Below are positions 47,401-53,146 of a stretch of DNA of 64,000 nucleotides, one piece after another. This stretch comes from Bacteroidota bacterium. GTDB lineage: Bacteria > Bacteroidota > Bacteroidia > 2-12-FULL-35-15. The number at the start of each line of letters is the position of its first letter. Position 1 is the stretch's first letter. The notes below the pieces were generated by a model. It saw only the letters and a program-made list of their open reading frames with translations. It did not search any database and was not told the origin of the DNA. Location: assembly GCA_947469885.1 (NCBI GenBank), contig CANIQT010000008.1, forward strand, positions 90,580 through 154,579. The letters are read 5' to 3'. The position numbers and the translations under genes were made by a program.

Positions 47401-48422
47401 CAATAGCTCCTGTATTCAATACTACCTCTTATACTTGGACGTTACCTGCGGGAGTTTCGATTACCAGCGGATTTGGAACAACTTCGATAACGGTAAGTTT
47501 TGCTTCTAATTTTGTTTCAGGAAATATTTCTGTATCAGCAGTAAACGCTTGCGGAAGTGTACCGGGAACTGCATTGTTTATAACTGGAAATGTACCTGCA
47601 ATACCTGGAACCCTTTCAGGACCTGCTAATGTGTGTGGTGTTACATCTGGTACTTATTCAATTCCACCGGTGGCAGGAGCAACAGGTTATATCTGGACAA
47701 TAACCGGAGCAGGAACCATTAATGGTTCTAATACCGGAACATCTGTAAGTGTTACCTTAAATGGAAGTTCAGCAGGAACCATTTCGTGCGCTGCAACTAA
47801 CCTTTGCGGAACAGGACCAACAAGAACTCTTGTATTAAGCATTGCAGCAGCACAACCTGCTACTATCTCAGGTCCTAATAACACCTGCGGAATGTCAACT
47901 GCTACTTATTCGGTAACTTCACTTGGAAATGGTTATACCTATAACTGGGTGTTGCCGGCAGGTATGTCGTGGGCAGGAGGCATTGCTCAAACAACAAGTA
48001 CTGTTACTGTAACCATTGCACCATCAGTGGGAGGCACAACAGGTATCGGAATTCTAAAAGTATCTTCTACCAATAGCTGTGGCCAAACCAGTGCTTTCAG
48101 AACAATGACAGTAACAAGATGTTTAAACTCAAATGCAATGAACAATGGTGTGGAATCTAACAGTACTACATTCTCCAACATCTATCCAAATCCAACCACA
48201 TCAGCATTTACAATTGATGTTACTTCGGATGAAAACAAAGAAGTAACAGTAGAGGTATACGATGTGTTAGGTAGTATAGTGATTAGTGAGAAACACCAAA
48301 TTGTAAGCGATACAAACACATTGAAAACAAACATAGAACAATATAAAAACGGAATGTATTTCGTAAGATTGTTAGATGTTGATGCAAATGTGATTCATTC
48401 GCAAACAGTAATTAAACAATAA
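38475..48422 (+). CDS. Giant T9SS multidomain protein with metallophosphatase and PhoX-like regions
   Basis: 3315 residues. Order: signal peptide (IIGVLLAVLSCIPLLNAQ); beta domains and Ig-like units (to about 545); calcineurin-type metallophosphatase (about 552-860) with TGD (610-612), GNHE (656-659), FGHKP (H756) and HEH (798-800), the first motif being GCNRVD rather than DxH; the propeller-like module shared with 34690 (about 1027-1352); Calx-beta (to about 1475); a cadherin-like part; a phytase/DUF3616-like propeller (about 1588-1922); Ig-like units; a PhoX/DUF839-like propeller (about 2075-2550; NHELQNTVGAVRAHG, NGEESGTEGRAF, RPEDGAWDP); three HYR units (DNTAPI, DGHGNTSTATQNV); about five PKD-like units; T9SS domain (NIYPNPTTSAFTIDV to GMYFVRL). 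Probably a surface-bound phosphatase array plus adhesin stalk. Domains after the first are named from motif resemblance. Confidence 0.82.
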   Translation: MKKITQKIIGVLLAVLSCIPLLNAQNVTQSGFTSITTPLYMSSGTSTRLPVMFRATVSGLTANTTYRYFVQAVTNSAANGGSVDFGGTNSGAGNPLLINVSGTTYTYSTGASLTSAGNFETFTSDATGSYTGWFGFVNTGSGRFNAGNLVYPCITIGNGTTGTPVLFRRALDVNIIPLAYSTSAGASNGTFLQEISSSASQKNLTCVYDNIAGTGRPLYIAPIENTGVTIASVTPGYTTSSGGWNAIIPNNNANGVKRIEQRSVVNGTIVGCAATDADGIWATGSVNTVNPNGGTTPRVISSVDASLDPSYVFPSVSLPTSNSPICAYSPLTLNATATGTPAVTLSWSGTGTFDSNTINNPIVTGAATGNYILTATNVCGSASNSLSVTVNQAQNVTASDVTGCNGNPIILSGLPAGGTYSIANPYTGPNTTYTYSYTDGNGCSATSVPANATNNSAPAQPAAFTTKSTFVYLGQMGVLYTVPFVVGITYNWTYSGTGATINGSGNSVTIDYSSTATNGTLSVTATSSGCTSTARTLAIVLNAPITIDATNFDYSFVTVGCNRVDYLDTAITTGDPDFACGKSTANVYQLKRLFTEISHLNPLPHFLIMTGDIVMGYLTPSTPDTTELAKQLTAWRAIYESHPLSSMGITLIAVPGNHETQDKAAGKHSFVAAENIFTRIMAPYIHGSNGPGIGGPDGLATDQSKLTYSFDYGGDHYLMIDTDPTGQDNKTPYHWIASDLQAARANHARHIFAFGHKPAYSSPFTPAGGLDAASTLNQRDSLWKYFEMYNVEAMFSAHEHLWDSIHPHAGKSWQVINGDGGTRVEPIWVGAGRQYYGYTIVNLYTNRTVNVMGIGRNTAMSPTVGTSYPINEDINPSTVRNNFFICLTTTSTSTVSACNSYFFGNTTYTVSGTYTYTTTNASGCDSVATLNLTINTIPNQPSSFTIAPPFIYPGQNGVVYTVPNDGNATSYTWAYSGNGATINGTGNSVTIDFSSSATAGTLSVTANTICGSSPATTINIGLNPPSFAAGNLVVLQTSTTVNKSSSPITLKEFTTTGTPGMIVSIPSANNNNYPFQTSGIYGGSEGFLSTSADGKKLMLGGYATSQSFADITATTAAAVTRAVGTVNQAGFFSQVATSNTFFNGNDIRGAISDGTNYWASGASVNNVDGINYFGPGTQAGLATGAIPPKAYGLRIFNGNIYYATQKGGPNNTVSNLGIFQLGTGLPTSGTVSVSQVIGTGSVVLPEDFSFNPAGDVCYIASNLTTANGGVRKYTKSGAVWSYAYTLGTATQGAYGLVVDYTGANPVIYATTFETGGNRVIKITDTGAGSVATTLVPVVANVYNKGISFAPVDAGTPTVNLNISTNAGTEAATTVVTVTAVASSPVSGDQAVALGVSGTGITTGDFTLSNSNITIPNGATSASVTFTVVDDIAFEPTEVATITISGPSSGLVLGTTSSQTVSIADNDNTAPTISMNVSTTSDFIDGGVAVSPTSPYTLSGVITDITDPASTLGIDFAVNDNETGAASLTVTATSSNTTAVPNANVVITGTGGVRNVKITPATVGYSNITISVSDGVNTTTYVVAYGASARTPDIIAANTVWHTGMSDASDAIAIDDNYYITGDDEFDYLNVYSRSGSGLPALSYDFSSYLALPDPGHPEADIEAATRSTTASNKMYWAGSMSNGSAPFNNKPNRDRLFATTITGTGASTAFTFGGYVNVRAALLAWGDANGYAFTASSQPGVDSKSTSGYALEGMVFGPDNTTLYLGMRAPLVPTATRTNAVIAPILNFEAWFNNGNPSGAPTFGSPIELNLNMRGIRDIQRLSNGTYIIVAGDAGEGLPGDLYKWTGYPSDAPVLVPSAASGVLKMEGLIPVNNGGQLSLTQLQVVTDGGDVVLYNDGFEAKDLGASLRKFRSDILTGLDLNICTGFAATVSPAGATTFCSGDSVSLNATAGNNNNTYLWSTGETTQAITASTTSTYSVTVTNTNSGCVATATQNVTAITVTATATAGIVPCSGGTTTVVVGATGGTSPYTGTGTFTVSAGTVSYTVTDANGCSASTSTTVTTATDITSPTIYLQNGAMLAGVTGANSSQTPFLLPTRTGAQFKSIISANNTVGGYKMSGIPDGLGAFDNNDGTFTVLMNHELQNTVGAVRAHGSIGAFVSKWVINKNDLSVVSGSDLMTTLNLWNGSAFVTQTAALTRFCSADLPVQSAFYNSATQLGTQEKLFMNGEESGTEGRAFAHIVTGPNAGTSYQLPKLGKMAYENAVANPATGDKTVVGCTDDGTGGQVYFYIGNKTNTGTEIDKAGLNNGIQYGVKVTGFAIERVNSTTLNAAPAAGTHFDLVSMGDVSGITGAVFNTNSNTAVITQFSRPEDGAWDPSNPSDFYFVTTDQLDQVMDGVGSQIGRSKLWKLHFTNIATPEIGGDITAMLDGTEGQVMLDNLGIDNFGHIIMQEDVGNAAHNGKIWQYTIATDVLTMVGKHDPARFGNIGVPATPPFNADEESSGAIDVSSILGPGMWLMDDQAHSATGMPSDVAENGQLFAFFNPDSYGNSSAKDTVFATTNTACTATGVNLGTPATADNCTVASVINDAPAAFPVGTTNVTWTVTDGNANTATSTQYVIVTDATAPVADVASLQVITDQCSVTVTPPTATDNCAGSISATTTDATSYSTQGTYTIHWTYTDGHGNNATQNQTVTVLDNTAPIIAAPADVTMCSLTSGVTVALGTPTVSDNCGTVTFTNDAPATFQFGTTMVTWTANDGHGNTSTATQNVTISQTPVGSASPVVICNGAPANIALNSTVAGTTFTWTAALTVGGVIGYNNCNGPCGTSISDVLTNTGNVHGVVQYTVTPLFATCSGTPFTVDVTIGTAPATPVISGPAVICGLASAIYTVAAVPEATNYTWTVPTGVTGMTITSGQGTTALHVNISAGTVIGNVTCVASNSCGSSSMASLAVTKKPGLPGAITGPTSVCGQTTATYSIAPVFNTTSYTWTLPAGVSITSGFGTTSITVSFASNFVSGNISVSAVNACGSVPGTALFITGNVPAIPGTLSGPANVCGVTSGTYSIPPVAGATGYIWTITGAGTINGSNTGTSVSVTLNGSSAGTISCAATNLCGTGPTRTLVLSIAAAQPATISGPNNTCGMSTATYSVTSLGNGYTYNWVLPAGMSWAGGIAQTTSTVTVTIAPSVGGTTGIGILKVSSTNSCGQTSAFRTMTVTRCLNSNAMNNGVESNSTTFSNIYPNPTTSAFTIDVTSDENKEVTVEVYDVLGSIVISEKHQIVSDTNTLKTNIEQYKNGMYFVRLLDVDANVIHSQTVIKQ

Positions 48423-48455
48423 CTAAGTCAACCCTGCTTAGCCTGCCACTTTTGC

Positions 48456-48490
48456 CCCCTCCATGATATGGGAGGGGGAAGAGGTGAGGG
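48456..48490. repeat. CCCCCTCC/GGAGGGGG palindromic repeat copy
   Basis: GCCCCCTCC-ATGATAT-GGGAGGGGGAAGAGGTGAGGG, same type as the repeats at 34480 and 56210. Confidence 0.6.
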
Positions 48491-48530
48491 AAAGGGAATA
48501 GTTAATGAATGATTTTTTAAAATAGTAAAT

Positions 48531-48600
48531 GTAAATGGTTAGTAAGTTTATTTTACTAAAAAAGCCCTGCCTCTGCTCTATCAGAGGGGGGCTTTTTTTT
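48531..48600 (+). terminator. Terminator after the giant gene, second copy of the cassette
   Basis: AAATGGTTAGTAAGTTTAT, then TTACTAAAAAAGCCC, a CTCTG/CAGAG hairpin and GGGC followed by eight T. Nearly identical to 26801-26870. Confidence 0.75.
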
Positions 48601-48880
48601 ATTTAAGATAAAATTTTTTGGGCAGACAACTTTCCGCTTCGTATTTCAATGCCTTCCCGCTTTACATTACAAGTCCGTCCACCCACAAAGGTAATTCCCC
48701 TCTGTGCGTCAGCCATTCCCCTCTTCGAGAGGGGCTAGGGGTGTGTTTCATTTTCACCATGCCTACACACTTCGGGCTTTTCATTACAATCGGGTGCAGT
48801 TTGCTAACTCCTCTCTTCGTATTTACGTTTAAGTAAACACAAAAAAAAATCCCGCTTTTCTCAAAGCAGGATTTTTTTTC
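48601..48880. other. Intergenic repeats with a second terminator
   Basis: It contains another CCCCTCT/AGAGGGG repeat (48716-48745, tail TAGGGGTGTG) and words such as CATTACAA and CTTCGGGCTTTTCATTAC repeated around it. A hairpin at 48847-48879 (ATCCCGCTTT with AAAGCAGGAT, then T-run) could serve transcripts from either side. A frame at 48618-48836 is within repeat DNA and I do not regard it as a gene. Confidence 0.5.
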
Positions 48881-48919
48881 ATTCCTAATTCCTAATTCCT
48901 AATTCCTAATTCCTAATTT
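48881..48919. repeat. ATTCCTA heptamer tandem repeat, five units
   Basis: Five exact ATTCCTA units directly abut the stop codon (48920-48922) of the minus-strand gene. Confidence 0.9.
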
Positions 48920-49870
48920 CTACACCTCCGGCACCATCACCTTCAACCTTGCACTCACTCCAGTATTCACCTCTTTCACCATATTAATTGCTGGTCTTGG
49001 CACTTCTCCCTCAAATTCAATTTTCACTCTATAATCATCAGGGTCAATACTATTAAAGTCAACAGTATTCAAATCACCACTTGCCAACACCATAGCAATA
49101 CCCGTTGCACTTTGTATCGTAGCCTTAAATTTAGTCACAGGCAAATTACTTCCAACTTCTATACACTCAATTCCCAAATTCGCACTACCCGGAGGCGAAA
49201 CAATACTTTTCACCACCGTTATCATAAATTCACGCAATCCATCAGGGTCTCTTCTAAATGCACTATGAGCATCATTTTGTAAATCTTGCAAAGCTGCATA
49301 CAACGTATTATTTGCACTTATTTTTGCCGATGTTATCGAAGCAGTTTCCCTTGTATTTTTAAATTCAGTGTACTTCGAATCAAAAGCATCACTATCAGCC
49401 TGCACCAACAAATCAAACCCCACAATCATATGCCCTGTTGCAAGTTCACCAGGGTGTGCTCCAATAAAATCATTCATCTTTTTATTCATACTCACCACAA
49501 ATTCCCAATTATCATGCGAAGCCTTTGCATAATCCTCCATTCCTGCTTCATCATATTTTGTTTTCCAATACTGTTTTGCCCACCCATCATGAATATACGT
49601 TTTCAAATCCTGAAAATTATCCTCACACTTTTCTGCCAACCCAAGCAAATCTATTGCATTTGTCTCATGCACCGAACTAACCTGAGAACTATCAGGCAAA
49701 TTAAAAGCATTAGTTTTAAGGGTTTTTAAAGCAACAATATGTGCAGGCACATATTTAGTAGGTTTTTTCAATACAAATTTTGCAAGTTTCGCGGGTTGTT
49801 CCAGGCTGGCTATCATCGAATCAGCTACCGAATACAATTCTCTTTGTGTCATTTTATATAATGCTTTCAT
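48920..49870 (-). CDS. Conserved-looking protein of unknown function (316 residues)
   Basis: No signal peptide or membrane segment, so cytoplasmic. The first 200 residues are helical (MTQRELYSVADSMIASLEQPAKLAKFVLKK; MKNDF-like amphipathic stretches; FKNTRETASITSAKISANNTLYAALQDLQNDAHSAF). The last 100 form strands that read like an FN3-type or beta-sandwich domain (KFKATIQSATGIAMVLASGDL, YRVKIEFEGEVPRPAINMVK, ARLKVMVPEV). This helical-plus-beta layout resembles the uncharacterised Bacteroidota proteins that carry FN3-like tails, similar in style to the partial protein at the left edge. The start at 49870 has an alternative six codons in (MTQ). A perfect promoter lies 70 nt upstream. Function unknown. 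Confidence 0.65.
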   Translation of the reverse strand: MKALYKMTQRELYSVADSMIASLEQPAKLAKFVLKKPTKYVPAHIVALKTLKTNAFNLPDSSQVSSVHETNAIDLLGLAEKCEDNFQDLKTYIHDGWAKQYWKTKYDEAGMEDYAKASHDNWEFVVSMNKKMNDFIGAHPGELATGHMIVGFDLLVQADSDAFDSKYTEFKNTRETASITSAKISANNTLYAALQDLQNDAHSAFRRDPDGLREFMITVVKSIVSPPGSANLGIECIEVGSNLPVTKFKATIQSATGIAMVLASGDLNTVDFNSIDPDDYRVKIEFEGEVPRPAINMVKEVNTGVSARLKVMVPEV

Positions 49871-49939
49871 GTTGTTTTTTGTAATTAATTAATTATTAAA
49901 GGTTAATTTTCATCGCTCAATCACCTGATTAATTCGACA

Positions 49940-49970
49940 CAAAAGTATATATTTATTTCATATATCCAAA
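49940..49970 (-). promoter_or_regulatory. Perfect Bacteroidota promoter, TTTG-N19-TACTTTTG (minus strand)
   Basis: On the minus strand TTTG (49967-49970) and TACTTTTG (49940-49947) are 19 nt apart, the best promoter match in the window. The start site would be near 49934, giving a 60-nt leader for the 316-residue protein. Confidence 0.7.
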
Positions 49971-50125
49971 TATATTTTCTTAAATCTAAAAGAAATACAT
50001 TTCACAAAAATTCTAAAACACCTAATCACCCCATCCTTACCTCTTTAAACAATTGCCTAGTATTTTATATTTTTTCAACCCCGTAAAGTTAACTTTTCCA
50101 AGCTTCTCCCTCTCCTTTCTCCGCA

Positions 50126-50374
50126 GTCGCGAGTGTCCCTCCACAAGTGTTCGAAACCCTGTAATAATAAAAAATATGTCGTCCCTAACGGGACTTTGAT
50201 GCCATTTGCAATTTTAATTCTACCGATATTTTGCTCCTACGGAGCATAAAAATTGCGTTTAGATGTCCCAGAGGGACAACATATCGGTAGAAAAATAGTC
50301 GATAAATATTTCTAAAGCCCCGTTAGGGGCGACATATAAAAGGTTTCGAACACTTGTGGTGTCCCTCTCGCGAC
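50126..50374. mobile_element. MITE-like nested palindrome, about 249 bp
   Basis: Terminal arms GTCGCGAG (50126-50133) and CTCGCGAC (50367-50374) are exact complements. Further inside, CCACAAGTGTTCGAAACC pairs with GGTTTCGAACACTTGTGG. Then GTCGTCCCTAACGGGACTTT faces AAAGCCCCGTTAGGGGCGAC, and TCTACCGATAT faces ATATCGGTAGA. Two short hairpins occupy the centre (TGCTCC-TAC-GGAGCA and GTCCC-AGA-GGGAC). No ORF inside. The whole could fold into one long cruciform or transcript hairpin. Calling it mobile is inference from its architecture. Confidence 0.6.
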
Positions 50375-50640
50375 AATTATTCAGTGGCGTCCCGCCACCA
50401 TTTATACACTTTAATCAAATTATTCACGCAACCTATCATAATTTGAGATAAGGGCAAACTGCCAGTGGCTGTTTGAGCCAGCTCGTGTGTAAGTATCATA
50501 TCCCCAATCAAAATCTTCTTTTATCCTAAACAATCCATTCAATCCGCGCCTGTTCTTCCCCGAAGAATTCCCATCCTACCCCCGAAGAATTTTAGTCCCA
50601 CCCCAAAACATCATAACACATTATAATTCAACAATATAAT
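50375..50640. other. Intergenic DNA without a recognisable gene
   Basis: A short hairpin GTGGCG-TCCC-CGCCAC lies at about 50384-50399 and a direct repeat CCCCGAAGAATT occurs at 50549 and 50580. I see no coding signal. Confidence 0.4.
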
Positions 50641-50644
50641 ACAC

Positions 50645-50875
50645 ATTTACCCCATATTTCGGACATAGTTGGGCGGCATATCCGACATAGTTGGGCGGCA
50701 TATCCGACATAGTTGGGCGACATATCCGACATAGTTGGGCGGCATATCCGACATAGTTGGGCGGCATATCCGACATAGTTGGGCGGCATATCCGACATAG
50801 TTGGGTGGCATATCCGACATAGTTGGGCGACATATCCGACATAGTTGGGCGACATATCGGACAAAGTTAGGCTGC
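50645..50875. repeat. 22-bp minisatellite, about ten units
   Basis: Tandem units of GTTGGGCGGCATATCCGACATA with GGCGGC/GGCGAC/GGTGGC variants, degenerating at the right end into related words (TTTCGGGCAACTT at 50908 and again at 50919-50933). Since 22 is not a multiple of three, the reading frame rotates each unit, and three overlapping minus-strand frames stay open by chance. There are no spacers, so it is not a CRISPR array. Confidence 0.85.
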
Positions 50876-51058
50876 ATACCGGCCAACCATAAGTGGCATT
50901 TCGGGCAACTTGCCATCAATTTCGGGCAACTTACCATCATTTTGGGTCAATCCCTAAAACCAATTCCTTAAGTGCAGTTCTAAAAATTCAAAACCATTCA
51001 TTTACCCACCTTAACAATACCTTAACAATTCCATTTTATTCAGGTAGTACTAACACTT

Positions 51059-51066
51059 TACTTTTG
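51059..51066 (+). promoter_or_regulatory. -7 element TACTTTTG of the CheY-like gene
   Basis: An exact TAnnTTTG match, 22 nt before the ATG at 51088. It supports the short start over the frame that is open back to 50893. Confidence 0.6.
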
Positions 51067-51087
51067 TCAATAAAAAAAATCAACTCG

Positions 51088-51447
51088 ATGAACAAAATAT
51101 TAATAGTGGATGACGAGCCGGATATACTGGAATTTCTTTCATACAACTTTCGAAAAAAAGATTTTCTTGTAATTACTGCCAATGATGGTAAAGAAGGTAT
51201 TGCAAGAGCAGAGGTAGAATACCCCGATTTAATTATTTCGGATATTTTGATGCCACAAATGGATGGAATAGAAATGTGTGAAAAAATAAGAAGTAACACA
51301 AAATTTAATGCTACTCCGTTTATTTTTCTTACCGCAGTTAATGATGATTATAAAGTGCTTTACGCAATGACATCCGGGGCAAACCAATTTGTTTCCAAAC
51401 CAATAAAATTCGAATATTTATTGACAATCGTTAACAATTTTATTTGA
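51088..51447 (+). CDS. Single-domain response regulator (CheY/Spo0F type)
   Basis: The 119-residue protein is one complete receiver domain: acidic pair D8-D9 (ILIVDDEPDI), phospho-acceptor D52 (DLIISDILMPQMDG), switch Thr84-like in IFLTAV, and conserved Lys in FVSKPIKF. I chose ATG 51088 because a -7 promoter element lies just upstream and the domain begins at once; the open frame back to 50893 is repeat-derived. No output domain is attached, so it should signal by protein contact or relay a phosphoryl group. It is convergent with the OmpR-type gene, with heptamer repeats in the 45-nt gap. No histidine kinase is nearby. Confidence 0.92.
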   Translation: MNKILIVDDEPDILEFLSYNFRKKDFLVITANDGKEGIARAEVEYPDLIISDILMPQMDGIEMCEKIRSNTKFNATPFIFLTAVNDDYKVLYAMTSGANQFVSKPIKFEYLLTIVNNFI

Positions 51448-51493
51448 AATCTGAAATCTGGAATCTGAAATCTGAAATTTGAAATCTGTAATT
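51445..51493. repeat. AAATCTG/GAATCTG heptamer repeat between convergent genes
   Basis: AAATCTG, GAATCTG, AAATCTG, AAATTTG and AAATCTG units fill the gap between the two regulator genes and touch both stop codons. Confidence 0.75.
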
Positions 51494-52173
51494 TAAACTT
51501 CCAAACTATACCCCACTCCTTTTATTGTTTTAATATACCCTTCTCCAAGTTTCATTCTTAACATTCTCACGTGTACGTCAATGGTTCGGTTAGTAATCAC
51601 TTCGTAACCCCACACCTGTTTGGCAATTTCTTTTCGGGTAAAAACTTTTTTAGGTATAGATGACAATAACGAAAGCAATTCAAATTCTTTTTTTGGCAAA
51701 ATAATTTCGTTATCATCTTTAAAAATAAGATAACGCTCCCGGTCAATTCTTAATCCTTTGTATTTTATTTTTTCTCCACCTTCTGTTTGACCCGAAAACC
51801 TTCTCAAATAAGCCCTCACTCTACTAATTAATACACGAGGTTTAATAGGCTTCACCATGTACCCATCGGCACCGGCATTAAAAGCAGCAACCTGAGCATT
51901 GTCTTCGTTTATTTCCGAATAAAGAACAATTCGCGTGTTATTTATTTTTTCAATCGTTCTAAGTTCTGTGCATAATTCTATGCCATCCAGTCCCTGCATT
52001 TTAAGTTCGATAAGAACAAGGTGGGGATTAGTTTCAATAATTGCTTTTAATCCTTCTTGCGAATCGTTAAAAACAGTTACGGCATAACCTTCTGTTTCAA
52101 GCGTAGTTTTAAGAAGATTGATTACTTCTTCGTCTTTATCAATAATGATAATATTAATTGCTGCGTTTCCCAT
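51493..52173 (-). CDS. OmpR/PhoB-type response regulator with Glu at the phospho-acceptor site
   Basis: The 226-residue protein has a receiver domain (1-120) and a winged-helix DNA-binding domain (about 132-226; KEFELLSLLSSIPKKVFTRKEIAKQVWGYE and RTIDVHVRMLRMKLG ... IKTIKGVGYSLEV). The receiver looks complete (acidic D12/D14, Ser in IVLYSE, Lys in VKPIKP) except that the phospho-acceptor position reads LVLIELKM, Glu56 instead of Asp. The codon is GAA. In other regulators Asp-to-Glu at this site can mimic phosphorylation, so this protein may be constitutively active. The gene is 84 nt downstream of the desaturase-like gene, with a TAATTTCG near-match (52186-52193) just upstream of the start. 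Partner kinase not in the window. Confidence 0.9.
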   Translation of the reverse strand: MGNAAINIIIIDKDEEVINLLKTTLETEGYAVTVFNDSQEGLKAIIETNPHLVLIELKMQGLDGIELCTELRTIEKINNTRIVLYSEINEDNAQVAAFNAGADGYMVKPIKPRVLISRVRAYLRRFSGQTEGGEKIKYKGLRIDRERYLIFKDDNEIILPKKEFELLSLLSSIPKKVFTRKEIAKQVWGYEVITNRTIDVHVRMLRMKLGEGYIKTIKGVGYSLEV

Positions 52174-52257
52174 TTTTTAACAATGCGAAATTACTGTTGC
52201 AATACTACTCCTGTATTAAGTCATCATTAAATTAACTTTAGGAAAACAGAATTCTAA

Positions 52258-53139
52258 TTAACGTTTATTTTTCTTTTCTCTTAGCTGGCGCGAAGTAAAT
52301 TTACTTCCATCATGGCTCCAGCCGGGCGGTCCGAACACATACATTATTTTTGATTTAATGGAGGAAGGTTTTCGTAAATCTTTAAAAATATTTATCCATT
52401 CGTGAAATACTAATTTTATGGGATGATAGGTGTTGATGTTTTCGGTTAAACCATAAACTACCGGTTCATTTTCGTCTTCTTTTACAAATGTGCCAAATAA
52501 TTTATCCCATATAATTAATACCATGCCCATGTTTTTATCAAGGTACTTTACATTGCTTCCATGATGTACACGGTGGTGTGACGGAGTGGACATAAAATAT
52601 TCGAGAACACCTAATTTTTTTACTGTTTGTGTGTGAATCAATATTCCGTAAATCTGAGTGGCGGAATAAATGAACATAATGTCAATGCCTTTGAAACCAA
52701 ATAAAGCCAAAGGAATAAAATAAACAAAACGATACAACGGTTGAAACACTGAACTACGAAAACCAACAGTGAGATTAAACTCTTCGGACGAATGATGAGT
52801 AACATGTACTGCCCAAAACAACCGACAATAGTGGTCCACCCTGTGAAGCCAGTAATACATAAAATCTTCGGCAATTAATAATACAAACCAATACAGAATT
52901 ACATTATTTATTATTCCGAAATGAAATCGATAGAAATAATTGAGCACAATTAAACAAATTCCTCTTACCAAAATATCCAGCGAAAGATTTAAAGTAGTGA
53001 GGTAAACATTGGCTAGTGTGCCTTTGGTGGAGTAATACTTTTTGTGATGAAAATAGCTGAAAAGAATTTCGGCACCAATCACAATTGCATAGACAGGAGT
53101 AGTAATGGCAATTAATAACGCTTCGCGAAATTCGTTCAT
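52258..53139 (-). CDS. Sterol desaturase/fatty acid hydroxylase family membrane protein
   Basis: The 293-residue protein has about four to five membrane helices (PVYAIVIGAEILFSYFH, ILVRGICLIVLNYFY, IILYWFVLLIAEDF-like and PLYRFVYFIPLALFGF). The His boxes of the di-iron fatty acid hydroxylase superfamily are present: HRVDH, HVTHHSSE and PSHHRVHH. The C-terminus contains GPPGWSHDGS. Members insert hydroxyl groups or double bonds into lipids, sterols or carotenoids at the membrane. The substrate here is unknown. It is the third gene of a tight minus-strand group, following uvrD and glutathione peroxidase with a 7-nt gap. Its start is at 53139. In this window carotenoid-like CrtI proteins lie 3 kb away, so a pigment or membrane-lipid role is possible. 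Confidence 0.88.
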   Translation of the reverse strand: MNEFREALLIAITTPVYAIVIGAEILFSYFHHKKYYSTKGTLANVYLTTLNLSLDILVRGICLIVLNYFYRFHFGIINNVILYWFVLLIAEDFMYYWLHRVDHYCRLFWAVHVTHHSSEEFNLTVGFRSSVFQPLYRFVYFIPLALFGFKGIDIMFIYSATQIYGILIHTQTVKKLGVLEYFMSTPSHHRVHHGSNVKYLDKNMGMVLIIWDKLFGTFVKEDENEPVVYGLTENINTYHPIKLVFHEWINIFKDLRKPSSIKSKIMYVFGPPGWSHDGSKFTSRQLREKKNKR

Positions 53140-53146
53140 TTTACTT

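Noticed and set aside
48618..48836. 72-codon frame after the giant gene
   Set aside because: It consists of dispersed intergenic repeats (CCCCTCTT, CATTACAA words) after a terminator, with no promoter.
50645..50875. CRISPR array
   Set aside because: Repeats are directly adjacent with no unique spacers, and no cas gene is present.
50621..50940. Three overlapping minus-strand frames with repeated RICRPTMSDMPPNYVGYAA-like peptides
   Set aside because: They are readings of the 22-bp minisatellite in its three phases; the repeated peptide comes from the DNA period and there is no start signal or conserved domain.
50893..51087. N-terminal extension of the CheY-like protein
   Set aside because: The extension is encoded by degenerate repeat DNA and lies upstream of the -7 promoter element at 51059, so it would not be in the transcript; the receiver fold starts right at 51088.
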